From positions 318 through 13,871 of the forward strand of contig DLGP01000089.1 of assembly GCA_002482765.1 (NCBI GenBank): a stretch of 13,554 nt of DNA, read 5' to 3'. Below the pieces are notes generated by a model that searched no databases, was not told the origin of the DNA, and worked only from the letters and a program-made list of their open reading frames with translations. The translations under genes were made by a program, and so were the position numbers. Below, one piece after another: positions 1-6,891 of this stretch. Source of the DNA: Alphaproteobacteria bacterium UBA7691 (GTDB lineage: Bacteria; Pseudomonadota; Alphaproteobacteria; Ferrovibrionales; Ferrovibrionaceae). Numbering within the stretch: position 1 is the first letter of the stretch; every line of letters starts with the position of its first letter.

Positions 1-2345
1 ATTTCGGCCGAGCTGTCGATGGTGGTGCCGAGCGTGACGGTATCAGCGCCGGTGCCGCCGGTCAGGGTTTCGATATTGCTGGCGGTCAGGCTGTTGGTGG
101 CATTGGCCAGCACAACCTTGTCGGCGCCATCGCCCAGATCCACCGAACCATTGGTGATGCCAGCATTCAGCGTCAGGTCATCGGCATCAACGCCGCCGGT
201 GATGGTTTCGATGCCCGAAGCGGTCAGCGTGTTGCCGCCATCAGCCAGGGTCAGGCTATCGCTGCCGGTGCCGAGGTTGATCGAGCCGGCGCTGACCGTG
301 GTGGTCAGGGTGACGGTATCGGCACCCGTGCCGCCGGTGACGGTTTCGACATTGGCCGCGCTCAGGCTGTTGGTGCCGTTGGCCAGGGTCAGGCTGTCAT
401 TGCCATCGCCGAGGTCAATATCGCCATTGGCAATGGTGCTGCCCAGGGTGACCACATCGGCGCCAGTGCCGCCAACCATGGTCTCAACATTCGCCACGGT
501 CAGCGTATTGCCGCCATCGGCCAGGGTCAGCTTGTCGTCGCCGGCCGCCAGATTGATGTTGCCGGTCGAAACCGTGGTCGACAGGGTGACATCATCGGCA
601 TCGGCGCCGCCCACCACGCTCTCAACATTGGCAAGCACGGCGGTGTTGCCGCCATCAGCCAGGGTCAGCTTGTCCTTGCCATCGCCGAGGTCGATTTCAG
701 CCGAGCTGTCAATCGTGGTGCCCAGCGTGATGGTGTCGTTGCCGGTGCCGCCGGTCAGGGTTTCAAGGTTGCTGGCGGTCAGGCTGTTATTGCCATTCGC
801 CAGTGCCAGCGAGTCGGCACCATCCTTCAGGTCGATGGTGGCATTGGTGACGGCCGCGCCATAAGTGACCACATCCGCATCGGCGCCGCCGAGCACGGTT
901 TCCACATTGGTGGCAGTCAGATCGTTGCCGCCATCGGCGAGTTGCAGCTTATCGCTGCCGGCGCCGAGCTGGAACAGCACGCCCGACACGGTGCTCGACA
1001 TCGTCAGATCGTCGTTGCCGGTGCCGCCCACCACGGTCTCAACATTGGTGATGGTCAGGCTGTTCGGGCCGTTGAACAGGTTCAGCGTGTCGGCGCCGTC
1101 GCCCAGGTCAACTTCCGCCGTCGACGGCAGCGTCGAGGCCAGGGTCACGGTGTCAGCGCCAGTGCCGCCAACGATGCTTTCGGCATTCGCAACGGTGATG
1201 ACATTGGCGCCATCGGCCAGGGTCAGCTTGTCGTCGCCGGCTGCCAGGTTGACATTGCCGTTGGTGACCACGGTGCTGAGCGTGACTTCGTCAGCGCCCG
1301 AACCGCCGGTCAGGGTTTCGACATTGGCGAGCACGGCGGTGTTGCCGCCATCGGCCAGGGTCAGCTTGTCATTGCCGGTGCCGAGGTCGATTTCGGCCGA
1401 GCTGTCGATGGTGCTGCCCAGCGTGATCGTGTCAGCGCCGGTGCCGCCGGTCAGGGTTTCGATATTGCTGGCGGTCAGGCTGTTGGCGGCATTGGCCAGC
1501 ACAACCTTGTCGGCGCCATCGCCCAGATCGATCTTGCCGTTGGTGATGCCGGCGGTCAGGGTCAGGTCGTCGGCATCCGTGCCGCCGGTGACGGTTTCGA
1601 TGCCCGAAGCGGTCAGCGTGTTGCCGCCATCGGCCAGGGTCAGGCTATCATTGCCGGCGCCCAGATTGACCGAGCCGGCGCTGACCGTGGTGGTCAGGGT
1701 GACGGTATCGGCGCCGGTACCGCCGGTGACGGTCTCGACATTGGCAGCGCTCAGGCTGTTGGTGCCATTGGCAAGCGCCAGCGTGTCATCGCCATCGCCG
1801 AGATCAATTTCGGCATTGGTGACAGCGCCACCCAGGGTGATGGTGTCGGCACCAGTGCCGCCGGTCAGGGTTTCGGCGCCCGTGGCGGTCGCCGTGTTAC
1901 CGCCATCGGCGAAGGTGATCGAGTCGCTGCCGGCGCCGAGCGAAACGCTGGCGCCCGTGACTGCCGCAGTGAAGGTGAGCGCATCGGCGCCCGAACCCGA
2001 AACCACGGTTTCGATATTGGCCATCGACAGCGTGTAGCCATCGTTGCCGAGGGTCAGCTTGTCCTTGCCATCGCCAAGGTCGATGGAAGCCGAGCTGTCA
2101 ATCACACCGGTGAGCGTCACCAAGTCAGCAGCGGAGCCACCAATCAGGGTCTCGACGTTGCTGGCTGTGAGTGAGTTCGCGGCATTGCCGAGGGTGAGGC
2201 TGTCACTGCCTTCACCCAGATTGATGACCGCATTGGTCAAGCCGCCGGTAACAGTGATTGTATCGGTGCCGGAACCTGTTGTGAGGGTGCTGAACCCGCT
2301 CAGGGTGGCAGAATTGTCGGTATCACCAAGGGTGATGTTCGTCAT
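1..2345 (-). CDS. Giant RTX-like beta-strand repeat protein, probable type I secretion substrate (partial; C-terminus beyond left edge)
   Basis: The open reading frame runs without a stop from an ATG at 2345 off the left edge; 781 codons are visible. The start is supported by an AGGAG at 2360-2356, 10 bases upstream. The protein begins MTNITLGDTDNSATL with no Sec signal peptide, as expected for type I cargo, whose signal is C-terminal and would lie outside the window. After about 40 residues it is entirely tandem units of about 46 residues. Each carries a GGTGADTVTL-like nonapeptide (RTX pattern GGxGxDxux), then a second half motif such as LGDGADKLTL, then an ADGGN..T..NVETL segment. Seventeen units are visible, the last cut by the edge. 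I see no cysteine and no enzymatic domain. RTX repeats usually bind Ca2+ and fold into beta-rolls outside the cell, so a surface or secreted structural/adhesin role is plausible. The adjacent ABC exporter and HlyD genes on the same strand support export by type I secretion. A specific function cannot be assigned without the C-terminus. Confidence 0.85.
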   Translation of the reverse strand, partial: MTNITLGDTDNSATLSGFSTLTTGSGTDTITVTGGLTNAVINLGEGSDSLTLGNAANSLTASNVETLIGGSAADLVTLTGVIDSSASIDLGDGKDKLTLGNDGYTLSMANIETVVSGSGADALTFTAAVTGASVSLGAGSDSITFADGGNTATATGAETLTGGTGADTITLGGAVTNAEIDLGDGDDTLALANGTNSLSAANVETVTGGTGADTVTLTTTVSAGSVNLGAGNDSLTLADGGNTLTASGIETVTGGTDADDLTLTAGITNGKIDLGDGADKVVLANAANSLTASNIETLTGGTGADTITLGSTIDSSAEIDLGTGNDKLTLADGGNTAVLANVETLTGGSGADEVTLSTVVTNGNVNLAAGDDKLTLADGANVITVANAESIVGGTGADTVTLASTLPSTAEVDLGDGADTLNLFNGPNSLTITNVETVVGGTGNDDLTMSSTVSGVLFQLGAGSDKLQLADGGNDLTATNVETVLGGADADVVTYGAAVTNATIDLKDGADSLALANGNNSLTASNLETLTGGTGNDTITLGTTIDSSAEIDLGDGKDKLTLADGGNTAVLANVESVVGGADADDVTLSTTVSTGNINLAAGDDKLTLADGGNTLTVANVETMVGGTGADVVTLGSTIANGDIDLGDGNDSLTLANGTNSLSAANVETVTGGTGADTVTLTTTVSAGSINLGTGSDSLTLADGGNTLTASGIETITGGVDADDLTLNAGITNGSVDLGDGADKVVLANATNSLTASNIETLTGGTGADTVTLGTTIDSSAE
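1..2345 (-). repeat. Tandem ~138-bp repeats organised in ~694-bp pentads
   Basis: The coding sequence is a tandem array of ~138-bp (46-codon) units. A distinctive unit encoding (I)DSSAE recurs with its plus-strand edge at 1, 694 and 1390, and its divergent cousin (DSAS) lies at 2083. The spacings are 693, 696 and 693 bp, that is five units plus one or two codons. Units at the same place in each pentad resemble each other more than their neighbours. For example, the DAD-containing unit followed by NSLTASN recurs at the same place in all three full pentads, and the AAGDDKLTLADG unit recurs in two. This implies expansion by duplication of five-unit blocks. Confidence 0.85.
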
Positions 2346-2355
2346 GACGCGACCT

Positions 2356-2360
2356 CTCCT
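2356..2360 (-). promoter_or_regulatory. Ribosome binding site of the repeat-protein gene
   Basis: The minus strand reads AGAAGGAGAGG, with AGGAG ending 10 bases before the ATG at 2345. It is a strong Shine-Dalgarno match and fixes the start of the partial repeat protein. Confidence 0.75.
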
Positions 2361-2411
2361 TCTGAGATGCCCCCAACCAAGCTTCGCCTGGCATTAACGG
2401 AGCGTCAAATT

Positions 2412-2427
2412 CCGGGTTTTTCCCCGG
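2412..2427 (-). promoter_or_regulatory. Leader hairpin upstream of the repeat-protein gene
   Basis: Arms CCGGG and CCCGG (5 bp, all G-C) enclose a 6-base A-rich loop on the minus strand. It is not followed by a T run on either strand, so it is not an intrinsic terminator. It lies about 65 bases upstream of the repeat-protein start. A role in mRNA stability or translation is inference only. Confidence 0.35.
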
Positions 2428-2551
2428 TTACGCTATTCGAACTAGAGCAACTACTGTCGCCCGGGACTGGTTACTGATCCAGAAGAAGGTGTCCGCCGAT
2501 TGGCCCATTGCGCCTTAGATTGCGGGTACTCTTCTCCTGTATAATGCCTGA

Positions 2552-2580
2552 TTACTACTCCCGGTGCAGGGCAGAGTCAA
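2552..2580 (-). promoter_or_regulatory. Candidate sigma-70-type promoter for the repeat-protein gene
   Basis: On the minus strand TTGACT (2580-2575) is followed after 17 bases by TAGTAA (2557-2552). The -35 box matches the consensus in 5 of 6 positions and the spacing is ideal, but the -10 box is weak (3 of 6). It sits between the probable terminator of the upstream operon and the repeat-protein gene, which is where a separate promoter would be expected. Confidence 0.35.
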
Positions 2581-2624
2581 TCAGGGTTTTATTACCGAAG
2601 CGTTTACGGCAACGATGAAGGGCG

Positions 2625-2665
2625 AAAAAAGCCACAGCCCGGGCGGATTTCCGGCAATTCGTGGC
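2625..2665 (-). terminator. Probable intrinsic terminator after the HlyD gene
   Basis: On the minus strand a GCCAC...GTGGC stem (2665-2661 with 2635-2631) encloses a GC-rich 25-base loop that can partly pair (GCC/GGC) and is followed directly by six T residues (2630-2625). It lies 47 bases after the HlyD stop codon. The long loop makes the stem less than ideal, so confidence is moderate. Confidence 0.45.
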
Positions 2666-2712
2666 AGAAATCACACAAGCACCATAGGTTGAGTTGCGCA
2701 TTTTCGGGATTC

Positions 2713-4119
2713 TCACTTTTCTTTGAAAGACTTACGGCTGGCTTGCAGCAGCGGTTGCAGCAGGTATTCCAAAGCAGTACGCGATCCGGTGGGGATGATT
2801 ACGTCTACCGGCATGCCCGGCGCGAGCTTCACGCCATCAAGTTGCGACAATTCTTTTTGATCGGCGACGACCTGGATGCTGAAGAATCCTTCGCCGGTGC
2901 GCGGATCGGTGAAACGATCCGCCGATCTGGTCTTGATCGTGCCATGGATGATCGGGATGCCCTTCTGCTTGTAGGCCAGCAGATGCAGTTCGGTGCGCAT
3001 GCCTTCATGCACATCCTTGGCATCCTCCGGCTTGATGCGGGCCTCGATCACCATCGGCTCGCCTTCCGGCACGATCTCCAGGATACGGTCGCCGCGATTG
3101 ATCACGCCGCCAACGGTAAACACGTTGAGGCCGACCACATAACCGGTTTCAGGCGCACGGATCGTGGTGCGTTCAACACTGTCGCGCGCTGCATTCAACC
3201 GCTCGCCAACATCAACCAGGCGGCCCTGCACGGCATTCAGTTCGGTGGCAACCTGCGACAGGCGATCACGCTTGAGCTGCTCCATCTGCGCCTCGGCCTG
3301 GCTGACCGTGAAACGCACACGGCCAACAGAGCCGCGATATTCCGCAATCTGGCCGCCGATAGCTGCCATGGCGCGTTCCAGAGCCAGCACGCGGGTTTTG
3401 GGCGCATAGCCCTTTTCATATAATTCCCGCGTCCCTTTCAATTCTTCATTCACCAGCGCCATCTGGCGTTCCAGCGCCGCCACCTGTGCCACCAGGCCCC
3501 GATTCTGCTCGCCGAATTGCAGCACCTGCTGGCGCAGTACATTGAACTGGGCTTCCTGGGCCACGCGCCGCGACGTAAATAACTGCGCCTCGCCGCGGAT
3601 CGCCTCACCTACCGAGGCATTGCCGGCACGCGCCAGCAGATCGGCCGGAAAATCCACCACCAGCGCGCCATCGCGCTCGGCGCGCAGCCGGGCTTCCTGG
3701 GCGCGCAGGATGTCATACTGGCTTGAAAGGATTTCCACTGCCGCCTGGGCCTGCACGGTATCAAGCTGGATCATCACCTGACCCTTCTGCACCAGATCGC
3801 CTTCGCGCACCTCGATCGAGCGCACGATGCCGCCATCCAGATGCTGAATGGTCTTGCGGTTGCCCTCCACCCGCACCAGGCCGGGCGCAATCGCAGCGCT
3901 ATCCAGCGGCGCGGTGTAGAGCCACAGGCCGGACAGGCCGAGGAAAACAAACAGCACGATCATGCCGAACCACATCGAGCCTTTGACGCCGTCATTCAAC
4001 GGCGGCTCTATCGGCATGCGGCCGCCCGGCCCCTTGCCGGTGGCCAGGGTGAGCGCGCGCGGGCGCAGCTGCACATTATCGGGCAGATTGCGGCTGCGCG
4101 AGGCGACGGCCTTGCTCAT
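2713..4119 (-). CDS. HlyD/PrtE-family type I secretion membrane fusion protein
   Basis: This is the periplasmic adaptor of a type I secretion system, linking the inner-membrane ABC exporter to a TolC-like outer-membrane channel. The start chosen is the ATG at 4119 (468 residues), 13 bases after the exporter stop, with GGGAG seven bases upstream. The frame stays open further upstream, but that stretch overlaps the exporter. Visible parts are a cytoplasmic N-terminus (1-48), one membrane segment (about 49-69, rich in V, L and F) and a first lipoyl-like half ending QHLDGGIVRSIEVREGDLV (92-110). A long coiled-coil-prone region rich in Q, E, A and R follows, then the second lipoyl half (IRAPETGYVVGLNV) and a beta-barrel region. 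The C-terminus, MPVDVIIPTGSRTALEYLL, is the hallmark ending of the HlyD/PrtE/LipC group. Length is normal for the family. It is probably co-transcribed with the exporter, and the repeat protein just downstream is the likely substrate. Confidence 0.93.
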   Translation of the reverse strand: MSKAVASRSRNLPDNVQLRPRALTLATGKGPGGRMPIEPPLNDGVKGSMWFGMIVLFVFLGLSGLWLYTAPLDSAAIAPGLVRVEGNRKTIQHLDGGIVRSIEVREGDLVQKGQVMIQLDTVQAQAAVEILSSQYDILRAQEARLRAERDGALVVDFPADLLARAGNASVGEAIRGEAQLFTSRRVAQEAQFNVLRQQVLQFGEQNRGLVAQVAALERQMALVNEELKGTRELYEKGYAPKTRVLALERAMAAIGGQIAEYRGSVGRVRFTVSQAEAQMEQLKRDRLSQVATELNAVQGRLVDVGERLNAARDSVERTTIRAPETGYVVGLNVFTVGGVINRGDRILEIVPEGEPMVIEARIKPEDAKDVHEGMRTELHLLAYKQKGIPIIHGTIKTRSADRFTDPRTGEGFFSIQVVADQKELSQLDGVKLAPGMPVDVIIPTGSRTALEYLLQPLLQASRKSFKEK

Positions 4120-4132
4120 GCCAAGCTCCCGC

Positions 4133-5899
4133 TCATGCCTGCCTCGCGGCGTCGATTGCTTTGGCGGCATTACCCGCCACCGCCTGCTGCCCGGCACCAC
4201 CCTGCACCACGCGCAGCGGCGCGGTATTGGGGGCGAATTGCGCCATGATCGAGGCGGTTGGCCCCATGCGATCAACCAAGCCGTTGCGCAGCACCAGAAT
4301 CTTGTCCACCGTCACCAGCATGCTGGGGCGATGCGCGATGATCACCACGGTGCAGCGCTGTTGCTTGAGATGCAGCAGCACCTGGCGCAAAGCTTCCTCG
4401 CCCTGGCCGTCGAGATTGGAATTCGGCTCGTCGAGCACAACAAATTTCGGATTGCCATAGATGGCGCGGGCCAGGCCGATACGCTGGCGCTGGCCGCCTG
4501 ACAGCACCGCGCCACCTTCGCCGATATCGGTATCGTAGCCCTTCGGCAGGCGCAGGATCATGTCATGGATGCCGACGCGCCGGGTTGCTTCCACCACTGC
4601 ATCGGAATCAGGTTCGCCGAAGCGGGCGATATTGTCGCGCACCGAGCCGGCAAACAGTTCGATATCCTGCGGCAGATAGCCGACATGACGGCCAAAATCC
4701 TCGCGCTCCCAGCCAAAGGCATCGGCGCCATCCAGCCGCACCACGCCGGAATAGGGCCGCCAAACGCCAACCAGCAGCCGCGCCAGCGTGGACTTGCCGG
4801 CCGCCGTGGGGCCGATCACGCCCAGGCTTTCACCCGCCGGCAGCGCAAAAGTAACACCCCGCAGGATCGCCAGTTCGGAACCCGGCGCGGCGAAGGTGAC
4901 GCCTTCCACCGAGAGATGGCCTTCCGGCTCAGGCAATTGCATCTGCTGCTCACGCATCGGCTGCGACAGCACTTCATCCACCCGCTTGGCAGCAGCAAAG
5001 GCGCTGACGATCTGGCCCCACACGCCCACCACCTGATCCACCGGCTGCACACCACGGCCGGCCAGCAACATGCAGGCATACATCGCACCGGGGGTGATAA
5101 GTTGGTCCACCGCCAGCCAGGCGCCAACCGCCAGGATGGCGATCTGCAAACCAACACGCAGCATGCGGATGGCGGCCATGAAACCCGAGGAACGCCGGCT
5201 GGCCGTGGCCTGGCGCAGCATGAAGGCATTGCGCTCGCGGCGCCAGTTGCGCATCAGGCCGGGCAGCATGCCCATGGCCTGCACCGCCTCAGCATTACGC
5301 AGCGAGGCTTCGGTGAGGCGATAGCTTTTCTGGGCATGGCCGGCGGCTTCGGCCATCGGCTTGGTGACAAAAATCTGGTTGGCGATGGCCAGCAGCAGCA
5401 AAAGCCCGGCGCCGGCCACCGCCGTGATGCCAAGGGCGGGATGCAGCAGGAAGCAGATGCCGAGATAAACCGGGGTCCAGATCAGATCGAGGAACGCCAG
5501 CGTGCCGCTGCCGGTGAGCACCTGGCGCACCTGGTCGAGATCACGCAACGCCTGGCCCTGGCTGCCGCCGCTGCGCATGCTGGCGCGTTCCACTTCCACC
5601 ATCATCACCTTGGCGGAAAGCATGTTGTCGAGCCGGATGCCCCAGCCGATCAGGATGCGGCTGCGCACATCATCGATCAGCGCCAGCACGCCCAGCGCCA
5701 CGGCCACGGCCAGCGTGAGCATCGCCAGCGTGGCCAGGCTGCCGGAAGACAGCACGCGATCAAACACCTGCATCATGTAAAGCGGCTGCGCCAGGCCAAA
5801 CAGATTGATCACCAGGCTGAACAGGCCGGCCGCAGCAAAATATCCCGCACAATGCAGGAAAGCCGTTTTGATGGCAGATGGCTGGCGCGGCGGCATCAT
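4133..5899 (-). CDS. PrtD-type type I secretion ABC transporter (permease/ATPase fusion)
   Basis: This is an inner-membrane ABC exporter half-transporter that would dimerise and drive one-step export of an RTX-type substrate. It has 588 residues. The N-terminal two fifths form the transmembrane domain (hydrophobic runs near 20-43, 55-75, 133-152, 157-176 and 250-280). The ATPase domain shows Walker A GPTAAGKST (363-371), Q-loop YLPQ (Q411), signature LSGGQRQR (466-473), Walker B FVVLDE (486-491) and H-loop H523. There is no N-terminal C39 peptidase or C39-like domain, which places it with the PrtD/AprD/LipB group rather than HlyB or bacteriocin exporters. The start has two adjacent ATGs (5899 and 5896); the nearest GGAG lies 16 bases upstream, so the Shine-Dalgarno spacing is long. 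The fusion-protein gene follows after 13 bases. No outer-membrane factor gene lies in the window. Confidence 0.95.
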   Translation of the reverse strand: MMPPRQPSAIKTAFLHCAGYFAAAGLFSLVINLFGLAQPLYMMQVFDRVLSSGSLATLAMLTLAVAVALGVLALIDDVRSRILIGWGIRLDNMLSAKVMMVEVERASMRSGGSQGQALRDLDQVRQVLTGSGTLAFLDLIWTPVYLGICFLLHPALGITAVAGAGLLLLLAIANQIFVTKPMAEAAGHAQKSYRLTEASLRNAEAVQAMGMLPGLMRNWRRERNAFMLRQATASRRSSGFMAAIRMLRVGLQIAILAVGAWLAVDQLITPGAMYACMLLAGRGVQPVDQVVGVWGQIVSAFAAAKRVDEVLSQPMREQQMQLPEPEGHLSVEGVTFAAPGSELAILRGVTFALPAGESLGVIGPTAAGKSTLARLLVGVWRPYSGVVRLDGADAFGWEREDFGRHVGYLPQDIELFAGSVRDNIARFGEPDSDAVVEATRRVGIHDMILRLPKGYDTDIGEGGAVLSGGQRQRIGLARAIYGNPKFVVLDEPNSNLDGQGEEALRQVLLHLKQQRCTVVIIAHRPSMLVTVDKILVLRNGLVDRMGPTASIMAQFAPNTAPLRVVQGGAGQQAVAGNAAKAIDAARQA

Positions 5900-5970
5900 G
5901 CGAGTAACGTGGTTTCTCCGACTCTTGAATCGTCCTTTTGACGACCGGCAACGGCTCAGGCCGGCCGCAA

Positions 5971-5987
5971 AGTCTGATCCCCAGACT
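5971..5987. promoter_or_regulatory. Inverted repeat upstream of the exporter gene
   Basis: Perfect 6-bp arms AGTCTG and CAGACT are separated by ATCCC, 72 bases upstream of the exporter ATG. It could be an operator or a 5'-leader hairpin of the secretion transcript. No known regulator is recognised from it. Confidence 0.3.
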
Positions 5988-6082
5988 ATTACGGCCAGGG
6001 CATTATCAGCATGATGAATCTTAAGGCGCAGTTAAGCCCGCGCAAATAGTGCTAAAACAGAGACTTATTGGAGTCGGCCTTG

Positions 6083-6115
6083 ATGCGCATTGCTGCAATC
6101 GGCACGGGCAAATAG
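6083..6115 (+). pseudogene. Possible 5' remnant of a UDP-glucose dehydrogenase-like (Rossmann NAD-binding) gene
   Basis: An ATG at 6083 opens MRIAAIGTGK and stops at TAG (6113-6115). It has a well placed Shine-Dalgarno, GGAG at 6070-6073, nine bases upstream. The first nine residues match the characteristic start of UDP-glucose/GDP-mannose dehydrogenases (M-[KR]-I-A-x-I-G-T-G, normally followed by YVGL) and the Rossmann GxG pattern. The match ends abruptly, and no frame beyond it continues the family. My reading is that a divergently transcribed gene once began here and lost its body, perhaps when the neighbouring toxin-antitoxin segment arrived. A chance ten-codon ORF is the alternative. Confidence 0.35.
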
Positions 6116-6153
6116 CTACTTTTGCGTGCATATGAATATTATATCGCCAAATC

Positions 6154-6537
6154 TTACGCGCGATCCGGCTTTCCCAGCCCTGCCGCCGCCAGTTCCATTT
6201 CGGCGACGATCTGCTCCAGATCATTCAGCAACGCCGGAATATGCAAGTTTACAGTGTTCCAGATGATGCGCAGATCAAGCGCAAAGTAGCTATGCGAGAT
6301 GCGGTTTCGGATGCCGCGCATCTGCTGTAAAGGCAGCTTGGGATACTGTTCTGCAACCTCGGGAAAATCGCGCAGAACTTTTGCAGCGCTTTCCCCAATC
6401 ACATTCAGATCCAGAATTGTTGCCTTGCGGACCAAATTGCTGGCGGCAAAGGTTTCATAATCCAGCCCCTGAATGGCCAGGACAGTTTCAGCCGCCGTGT
6501 CGCGCATGTCTCGCAACAGGGGCAGTGCCGTTTTCAT
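6154..6537 (-). CDS. hepT: HepT-like HEPN-domain RNase toxin
   Basis: The 127-residue protein has the size and helical composition of the HepT (DUF86) family. The catalytic/modification motif RX4HXY is intact: R77 NRIS H82 S Y84, with the usual RNR and aromatic context. In characterised HepT/MntA pairs HepT is a HEPN RNase, and MntA neutralises it by adding AMP to the tyrosine of this motif. The ATG at 6537 overlaps the upstream mntA stop in an ATGA (4 bp), so the two are translationally coupled. The gene looks less GC-rich than its neighbours (sample lines about 45-55% against about 68% in recQ, counted by hand), which suggests horizontal acquisition. The stop is 254 bases upstream of the secretion operon. 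Confidence 0.88.
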   Translation of the reverse strand: MKTALPLLRDMRDTAAETVLAIQGLDYETFAASNLVRKATILDLNVIGESAAKVLRDFPEVAEQYPKLPLQQMRGIRNRISHSYFALDLRIIWNTVNLHIPALLNDLEQIVAEMELAAAGLGKPDRA

Positions 6538-6827
6538 ATTGCCTGCGCCTCGCGCAGGATTTCATCCCGGAATCGCGCATGCAGCTCAGCGGGCGTGCGA
6601 ACATCAACACGAATGCCAAGCCGTTCGCTCAGGGCTTCTTGCAAGGCGTCCAATTCGAATAGCGTTGTCCGTTCGGGGTCCGGGTCAACCAGGATATCCA
6701 AGTCGCTGCCATCAACATCTGTGCCTTTGAGCACCGAACCAAATACCCGGGGATTCCGAAGATGATACTGAACCGCCAGACTGCGGATCAGGGCGCGATG
6801 CATGTGCAATACCTGCGAAGGTTTCAT
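6534..6827 (-). CDS. mntA: MntA-like nucleotidyltransferase antitoxin
   Basis: This is the adenylyltransferase antitoxin partner of HepT. The start chosen is the ATG at 6827 (97 residues), with GAGG eight bases upstream. A longer frame begins at 6923, but its first 32 residues run back into the lpxR gene and lack family character. The minimal nucleotidyltransferase signature GSX10DXD is exact: G30 S31 ... D42 L D44, in the context VFGSVLKGTDVDGSDLD. The downstream ERLGIRVDVRTP supplies the usual third strand with a further acidic residue. It overlaps hepT by 4 bp. Order is antitoxin first, then toxin. It starts 64 bases after the lpxR stop on the same strand and could be read through from it or from a promoter in the short gap. 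Confidence 0.88.
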   Translation of the reverse strand: MKPSQVLHMHRALIRSLAVQYHLRNPRVFGSVLKGTDVDGSDLDILVDPDPERTTLFELDALQEALSERLGIRVDVRTPAELHARFRDEILREAQAI

Positions 6828-6891
6828 GATCCATACCTCACTGATGTTGCGCTCGGGGCATTGCTCCTGCCAAAGGACCAATAACTTTATC

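Larger units (their letters stand above)
2346..2712. other. 367-bp intergenic leader between the HlyD gene and the repeat-protein gene
   Basis: No convincing protein gene lies here. On the minus strand, in order, there is a probable terminator for the secretion operon (2665-2625), a candidate promoter (2580-2552), a 26-codon ORF with a poor ribosome binding site (2508-2428), and a small hairpin (CCGGG/CCCGG arms, 2427-2412) starting right after that ORF's stop. The repeat-protein ribosome binding site ends the region. The leader would be about 200 nt if the candidate promoter is real, which leaves room for post-transcriptional control. The stretch looks more AT-rich than the flanking genes. 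Confidence 0.6.
5900..6153. other. 254-bp region upstream of the secretion operon
   Basis: This region separates the hepT stop from the exporter start. It contains an AGTCTG/CAGACT inverted repeat (5971-5987), a CTTAA/TTAAG dyad (6020-6036), two GCAAATAG copies 66 bases apart (6042 and 6108), and a plus-strand ten-codon ORF with a good Shine-Dalgarno (6083-6115). The secretion operon promoter must lie here or in hepT. A weak minus-strand candidate is TTGCGC (6045-6040), 16 bases, TAAGAT (6023-6018). A minus-strand TATAAT occurs next to the hepT stop but without a -35 box. The composition is visibly more AT-rich than the secretion genes. Confidence 0.5.

Noticed and set aside
19..2174. Long plus-strand open frames (281, 390 and 410 codons) opposite the repeat gene
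   Set aside because: They are Ala/Ser/Val/Pro- or Gln/Gly-rich shadows of the repeat units; the repeated minus-strand code simply lacks complementary stops. The minus frame has the RTX motifs, a strong ribosome binding site and the secretion genes beside it.
1..2345. Direct repeats as a CRISPR array
   Set aside because: The repeats are in-frame coding units of ~138 bp with no unique spacers.
2428..2508. 26-codon minus-strand ORF as a gene
   Set aside because: The nearest good AGGAG is over 20 bases upstream and the peptide is not recognised; kept only as part of the leader observation.
2540..2545. Perfect plus-strand TATAAT in the 2346-2712 gap
   Set aside because: No -35 hexamer lies at 16-18 bases upstream and no plus-strand gene follows; the only plus-strand ORF nearby (25 codons from 2615) lacks a ribosome binding site.
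4120..4275. 52-residue N-terminal extension of the HlyD-family protein
   Set aside because: It lies almost wholly inside the exporter gene and is Arg/Pro-rich out-of-frame sequence; the ATG at 4119 has its own ribosome binding site and gives a normal family length.
4565..5941. 458-codon plus-strand open frame opposite the ABC exporter
   Set aside because: Composition is His/Gln/Ala-rich with no domain character, while the opposite strand carries every ABC motif.
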